Source: Siphonodentalium dalli (lineage: Eukaryota; Mollusca; Scaphopoda; Gadilida; Siphonodentaliidae). From it: a stretch of 64,000 bases of DNA. Where the stretch lies: positions 41,677,835 through 41,741,834 of the forward strand of contig CP136066.1 in assembly GCA_032622095.1 (NCBI GenBank). The letters are read 5' to 3'. Shown in pieces: positions 58,916 through 64,000 of the stretch. Positions within the stretch are counted from its first letter, which is position 1. Each line of letters starts with the position of its first letter. The notes beneath the pieces were generated by a model, which had not been told where the DNA came from, ran no database searches, and worked only from the letters and a program-made list of their open reading frames with translations. Made by a program: the position numbers and the translations under genes.

Positions 58916-59547
58916 GGTTGTTAAATTCGGATTTTTGGAATTTTCACCTTACTCAATTTAACAAACAAAAAATTAATTTTGTAATCATTTTATAAAATTT
59001 GAAAACAAAATGACACCATTATAACATCTGCAGAGTTATGAAACTTTAATCTTCTGAAATTACAGAAATATTCCTTTACCCATCCCCCTCCCACGTGGCC
59101 CAGACCCACCCAATCCCATACCCCACCCCACACACACACCCCGCAGTGGACTGCACCCAACCAACATCCCTTCCAAATCTCCAGCTTCCACTTAATACCT
59201 GTTCTATTAAAGTTGCAGATATATCTTTGTGGATAGATGGAGAGAGACACAGGTCATTAATCTAGATTATAATAATATGTCATCTAGCAGCTGGCCTTCT
59301 GTAAAATTCCTAAAATCCACATGTTATACCCAGTAAGAGCAATGACTCCCAGGAGGCTAGCAATATTTGTTTATCAGATACCACCTGTTTAACTCTCCCA
59401 TGTATTATGATGCTCATTTATCAACTATGACAGGTTAAGGCTGGCAGACATTATTAGCCCCACAGACTATTTTAATTATATGCATTGTGCTCCTAGATAT
59501 TTCATTCCATCATATGTTTATAACAACCCCTTGTCAAGTTGTCTTGA

Positions 59548-59820
59548 TAATTTGCTATTATGTTTGTGGGGCTGCTGAAATGCTATGATGTTGGTAGGGC
59601 AAACTGATGCTGTTGAGAAACATTACTGATATTTTTAATTGCACTCATACATTGTATGGTACTAGTACACAGTGTCGACATCCGGATTGACCACTCGTCG
59701 ATTTGATAATTTGCTATTATGTTTGTGGGGCTGCTGAAATGCTATGATGTTGGTTGGGCAAACTGATGCTGTTGAGAAACATTACTTCTATTTTTATGTG
59801 TACTCATACATTGTATGGTA
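59548..59820. repeat. 117-bp direct duplication, 155-bp period
   Basis: GATAATTTGCTATTATGTTT through CATTGTATGGTAC occurs at about 59548-59664 and 59703-59819 with few differences. Sequence from 59640 to 60110 also has degraded family A phrases (GACATCCGGATTGACCACTC). Confidence 0.8.
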
Positions 59821-60344
59821 CACAGTGTCAACATCCAGATTGACCACTCGTCGATCGTAAATGTTCATCTGTCTATCTACGTCTGTAGACAATTTACGCA
59901 TGGTGCGATAACTGAAATGTTATCTATCTGATCAGTACCAATTTTTTTATATATGAGGTTCTCAGCACATGAAAAACATTTTTATATATTTTTATTTAGA
60001 TTGAACTCCTTGTTTATATATCATTCTAATTTTACATTTCCAGGTTTTTGATAAAGCACCTCTCACCTCCTATCATGTTTGGTACTGATCAGTTGATAAT
60101 TTTGTAAAATATTAACCTCTTTTACCCATTCGATGACATTTTACGTTTCCCGTTATTAATTGACTATATTATTTTTTATATCTGACATCGCAAATTGCAC
60201 CAACAAAAATAGAACTGCTTACACTGTGGAAGTGGTGACAGGCTCTATAGTTTTTATGTTATATTAACCCTTCCCTTTTAACCCATAAATTAAAATAATT
60301 TGTGTTGTAATGTTCATTTGTCTATATTACTTTAGTACAGCATA

Positions 60345-62103
60345 TATTATTATTATTTACATTTAAGAAACGCATTCTACATAATGTTCCAATGCGCTTT
60401 ACAAGTAAATACAATAAAAACACATAAAACTATAAAAATACAAACAATAGGCCTACTACTATTAAATACAATTTGGTAAAGATGTAACGAAAATTACTGT
60501 AAAATTAAAGCTAAAGAAAATTTAAATTTCAGTAAAAAATTAGAAGTTTGATTTATAAAAAACAAATTAAGATAAAAGTTTAAATTATAACTTTAACAAC
60601 GGTGTGTATTGAAATAACAACTGCAATAAGATTTCCAAAAATAACGATCTATAAATTGAAACATTTTTTGAAAAGATTGGTTTTCAGTTTTTTCTTAAAT
60701 TCGGAGGTTGTTTTTGAACGTCTAATCTTTAACGGTAGTCCATTCCAAATCTGGATAGATGTCTCTTGGAAGCATTTTTCACCATAACGTCTGTCTGGTT
60801 TCCGGATGTTGGTTAGGTCTAGTAGACCACACGCACTTGAACGGGTAACTCTGTCACACGATTTCAGGATAAACATGTCTGTTATGTATGACGGTACTTG
60901 TTTTCTGAGGGATTTAAAAACGATCACAGCACATTTAAACTGCATCCTGAATTCGAACGTCATTATGTGATTATGAATTAGAACTCGTGTTATGTGGTCA
61001 AACTTCGAAATGTTCCCAATAAGCCGAGCACAGTTATTCAATAACAGGTTGATTCTTTTAATGTTCCCTTTTGTCAAATTTGTAAGAAGTGAGTTGAGAC
61101 TGTCCACGCGCGCTACCACTAAGGTGAGAACAGCATGCTTTATCGCCTTCGGGCTCAAATGACATTTAACTCTCCACAGGCACCATAGGTGAAAATAACG
61201 CGACTTCAACAAATTGTTAACTGTCACGGTCATCGACATAGTATTATCAAAATAGGGGCCCAGGTTTTGAATTTCCGAACTTGAGTCAATTATAGAGTCA
61301 GCAAGCTGAATTTGAAATTTGGCGTCTGCTTGTCCATTTACAGTCTCTGACAACACTTTTAACGAATATCGAGATCCTATCACAAGAAATTCTGACTTAT
61401 CATCGTTAAGTTTGAGTTTATTTAGTTCCATCCAATTTGTAATATCCAGGTAACATTGTTGAAGGCGAGCTTTGGCGAGATGGTAACCGTTTGACTCTTT
61501 TCTAGAAAACTCGATGTATATTTGAGTGTCATCCGCGTACATATGATATTTTACACGATGTTTCTGTGAGATCTGTCCCAACGGTAAAGTATAAACTAAA
61601 AATAGAAGAGGGCCCAATATTGAGCCTTGGGGAACACCGATGTCCAGGTCCACACATTCAGAGTAAGAATTTCCAATAACGACCTTTTGCTTCCGCAGTC
61701 TCAGATATGATGCAAACCATTAATTTTTTTCAGAATTGGTGTAACGATTGCCGTTTTCTGGTTTCATTTCATCAGGCACTATCCCGGTAGTTAGCGAGTT
61801 GTTTATAATTCGTTGAAATATTGGAGCGATAATATGCAACACACAGTCATTTTCCACGAACTTTGTAGGAATCGGATCCAGAGAACACGATTTACTCTTC
61901 ATCTCAGAAACTAATTTCACGACGTCAGCTTCTGTTAACAGTGAGAAATCGCTCATACTAATGTCACATGCGAATGGTCGGATATATTCTCCCACGTCGG
62001 TTTCACACGACAAGCTATTTCTAATCATGTCTATTTTGTCACTGAAAAAATTGACAAATCGATTGGCGAGTTCGGTGTCGTTGTTGCGCCGGGGAAGTTG
62101 TAC
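60345..62103 (-). pseudogene. CR1/L2-like LINE, internally deleted
   Basis: Read right to left. The first part (62103-61722) has ELANRFVNFFSDKID, EADVVKLVSEMKSKSCSLDP and PTKFVENDCVLHIIAPIFQ, the start of an RT domain. After a frameshift (frame VTPILKK) the next part (61700-60649) resumes at WFASYLRLRKQKV, then GVPQGSILGPLLFLVYTLPLG and YHMYADDTQIYI (RT catalytic box) and a C-terminal region ending WNGLPLKIRR...FKKKLKTNLF. RT motifs between LKK and WFASYL, including the first catalytic aspartate, are missing, so the copy cannot be active. The 3' UTR probably reaches to about 60345. Confidence 0.85.
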
Positions 62104-63131
62104 CTGATATACTGTAATTCAACATAAAAACTCTAGATTATGATTCCGATCATAGCAATTAACTATCGCCAAGGGATGGGTTAAACATCTGCCGATTATG
62201 ATCGGCCTCTCGTTAGGAAATGAGGTCCCCAGAGGGTCAATTCGTTGATGATATTTCACCTTGGGGAACAGTGTCATTAAATTCACCTTTTGGGGACCTC
62301 ATTCTGCAAAGATCAGACATACCAAATACAGACTTGGCTGTTCCAATATTATTTTCTTAACCACCACTTATCCAGGTGAAATCATATCCTATTGAATATG
62401 GGGGGTATATTGATAATACAAGATGAATGGATCTCATAGATGGAGATTCACATTTGTTCTAATAGGGGCAGAGCTAAGAGAATTAACTCTCCTCTATCCT
62501 GTTTGGTACTGGTATAATAATATTTATTTCTAGGCAGCCTGGGTGGGGGCAATGTTTGAGGCAATGGGGAGGGAGTGTAGAGGGGTGGAGTTTTGACCCC
62601 CTACTTTGATCAAAATTTAAACAGTTGAAACGTTCATGCCTGATAGAACATTTGTTGTAGAATAGATATTCACATAAAAAATAGGTTAGAATTGTTCTCA
62701 TAGTTTGGTTTTATTTTCCAACATGTATGTTTTTATACCAACAGTCCATATGTTCCTACTTCAGGTTAAACTGTTGGACCAAATTGGCCACAAATTTTAA
62801 CTTTATGGGTTAGTAAGTTTCAAACGTTTGAGAGAGAGCTTGAAGTAATGGTACCAGTTGTAAAATTCAACCTAAGAGGGATGTGCAAAATGATTTTTGT
62901 GAACTTAGTGCTGTGGTATGGTTGTCTTCTTTAAAAGGTAAGAGGTTGGAGATTTGTCAGTGGTGTGCAATTAGAAATTTCAAGTTGAAGAGCCCTGCTC
63001 AACGGAGAACCTGCAGCTATGTCCATGTTTAGAACTACTTGTCTTAAGTGATATTGTCACATACTGACTCTTGTAGTCTTCAGAGTCCCAGTCTTTTCAG
63101 TCTTTACAGTCTGGTGAGCAACCCACAGTCA
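62104..63131. other. Repeat debris with third copy of the ~50-bp palindrome sequence
   Basis: 62159-62214 is the inverted copy of 11845-11896; its palindrome arms are unchanged but the centre differs. 62216-62312 is a GAATGAGGTCCCC-type hairpin. The remainder shows nothing. Confidence 0.55.
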
Positions 63132-63430
63132 TTAACTCTCTTGTATTATGTCCTCTTGTTCTTCTAATAGGTCACAGGCATTGATATTGTAATGACCATT
63201 CAACAGTTTATATACCTCGATTAGATCTCCTCTAAATCTTCGATATTTTAAAGACATCAGATTGAGTCTTATCATTCGGTCTCGGTAGCATAGAGTTTTG
63301 ATTTGACGAACTAGTTTCGTTGCTTTTCTTTGTATTTCTCTAACACAATGCTTTGATATTTGTGATGTGGCCTCCATGCAGAGTTACAGTATTCGATGAT
63401 AGGTCTCACCATGCTTATGTAGAGCGATTA
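63132..63430 (-). pseudogene. LINE C-terminal RT fragment
   Basis: The minus strand encodes, in one frame, LYISMVRPIIEYCNSAWRPH and then, after a frameshift, REIQRKATKLVRQIKTLCYR and RLNLMSLKYRRFRGDLIEVY. This is the conserved segment following the RT domain of CR1-like LINEs. Both ends are truncated. Confidence 0.8.
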
Positions 63431-64000
63431 GAAAGTGTCGATGTCCAAGTTCGTGAAAGTTCTATTGACTATGCCGATTATTTGAGAAGCTTTATTGTTT
63501 TAGGATATTGTAGGAAGCAGGGAAGGATCCAGATAATTTTTGGGGACACCTGTTCTGTATTTGAGTATGTGCCCATATAAATTTGGATGTTAAAATATTC
63601 AGTACTGGATACTTGATTGTGCAAATAAAGGCTCCATATTATAGACTATATATCATCTGCGGGCTGATGATTTGCATTACTAGTACATTTTGTTGAATTA
63701 TAGAAAAATTCCTTGAAAATATGGAAGATCCAACTTGAATAAATACTATCTACACGGAATTTGGGGACATTTGGGTCTCTATAGTTTGGGCACCCAAACC
63801 TGTAACAGGTATCAAAACATCCCTGGATCCTTCTCTGGTAGGAAGGCTAATCTGGTCGTGTCAAATTGAACTATAGCGATGGGACAACACATTTCGGGTT
63901 TTCGTGGGGTGTGTATTCGCTGGATGTCTTATAGTTGCAGTATGTAACTATTATGACCGCGTTAATTGCGTTCGATGTTTAGGTATGAACAATGACTGGG
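63431..64000. other. Unassigned sequence at window end
   Basis: No gene, repeat partner or splice-like exon recognised; the missing 3' exons of gene B are not here. Confidence 0.4.

Noticed and set aside
1-64000. tRNA, rRNA or snRNA genes
   Set aside because: No cloverleaf or known RNA signature was recognised by eye; a tRNAscan-SE/Infernal run would be decisive and could still find one.

Overview
The window is AT-rich, intron-containing eukaryotic DNA dominated by repeats. Degraded LINE reverse transcriptases, many TIR or fold-back elements, microsatellite-ended dispersed repeats and secreted-protein exons split by multi-kilobase introns all point to an animal. The repeat style (GGACGGAC-ended repeats, piggyBac-like TTAA MITEs, fold-back elements) suggests a marine invertebrate, most likely a mollusc; this is an impression and no species marker was recognised.

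Only two protein-coding genes are convincing. They are paralogues transcribed away from each other. Gene A (minus strand, 23022 down to 10718) has three coding exons joined by phase-0 introns and encodes about 469 residues: signal peptide, four cysteines, several N-glycosylation sequons and a possible polyadenylation signal. Gene B (plus strand) shows exon 1 (46643-46843) and exon 2 (55548-56136); the rest lies beyond the window or is lost. Both have a splice-acceptor-like sequence just before the ATG, a first coding exon with the pattern C-L-x-x-W-G-x-x-M-G-x-H-P-D-x-V-N-A-G-L, and a second exon starting with a proline-Phe-Asp/Asn-Asp-Leu-Pro motif. Length and residue pattern suggest a secreted lipid-binding protein of the TULIP superfamily (BPI/LBP-like), an inference to be tested by profile or structure comparison.

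Layout: 0-10 kb, repeats, nested palindromes and a dead LINE (4.2-6.8 kb). 10.7-23 kb, gene A, with a 25-copy 33-bp minisatellite and two TIR elements in intron 1. 23-46 kb, the interval between the genes: LINE fragment, three piggyBac-like double-hairpin MITEs or relatives, and a nearly 5-kb fold-back palindrome (34-39 kb). 46.6-56 kb, gene B, whose intron 1 holds one small MITE broken by serial nested insertions totalling about 8 kb, five elements deep at its deepest point. 56-64 kb, more repeats, a GC-rich structured island and two CR1/L2-like LINE remnants.

The most informative structures are the divergent paralogue pair, the reconstructable insertion history inside gene B intron 1 (with an empty-site copy at 43.67 kb), and a double-hairpin cassette carried by MITEs with different outer ends. 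No tRNA, rRNA, CRISPR array or intact transposase was recognised.
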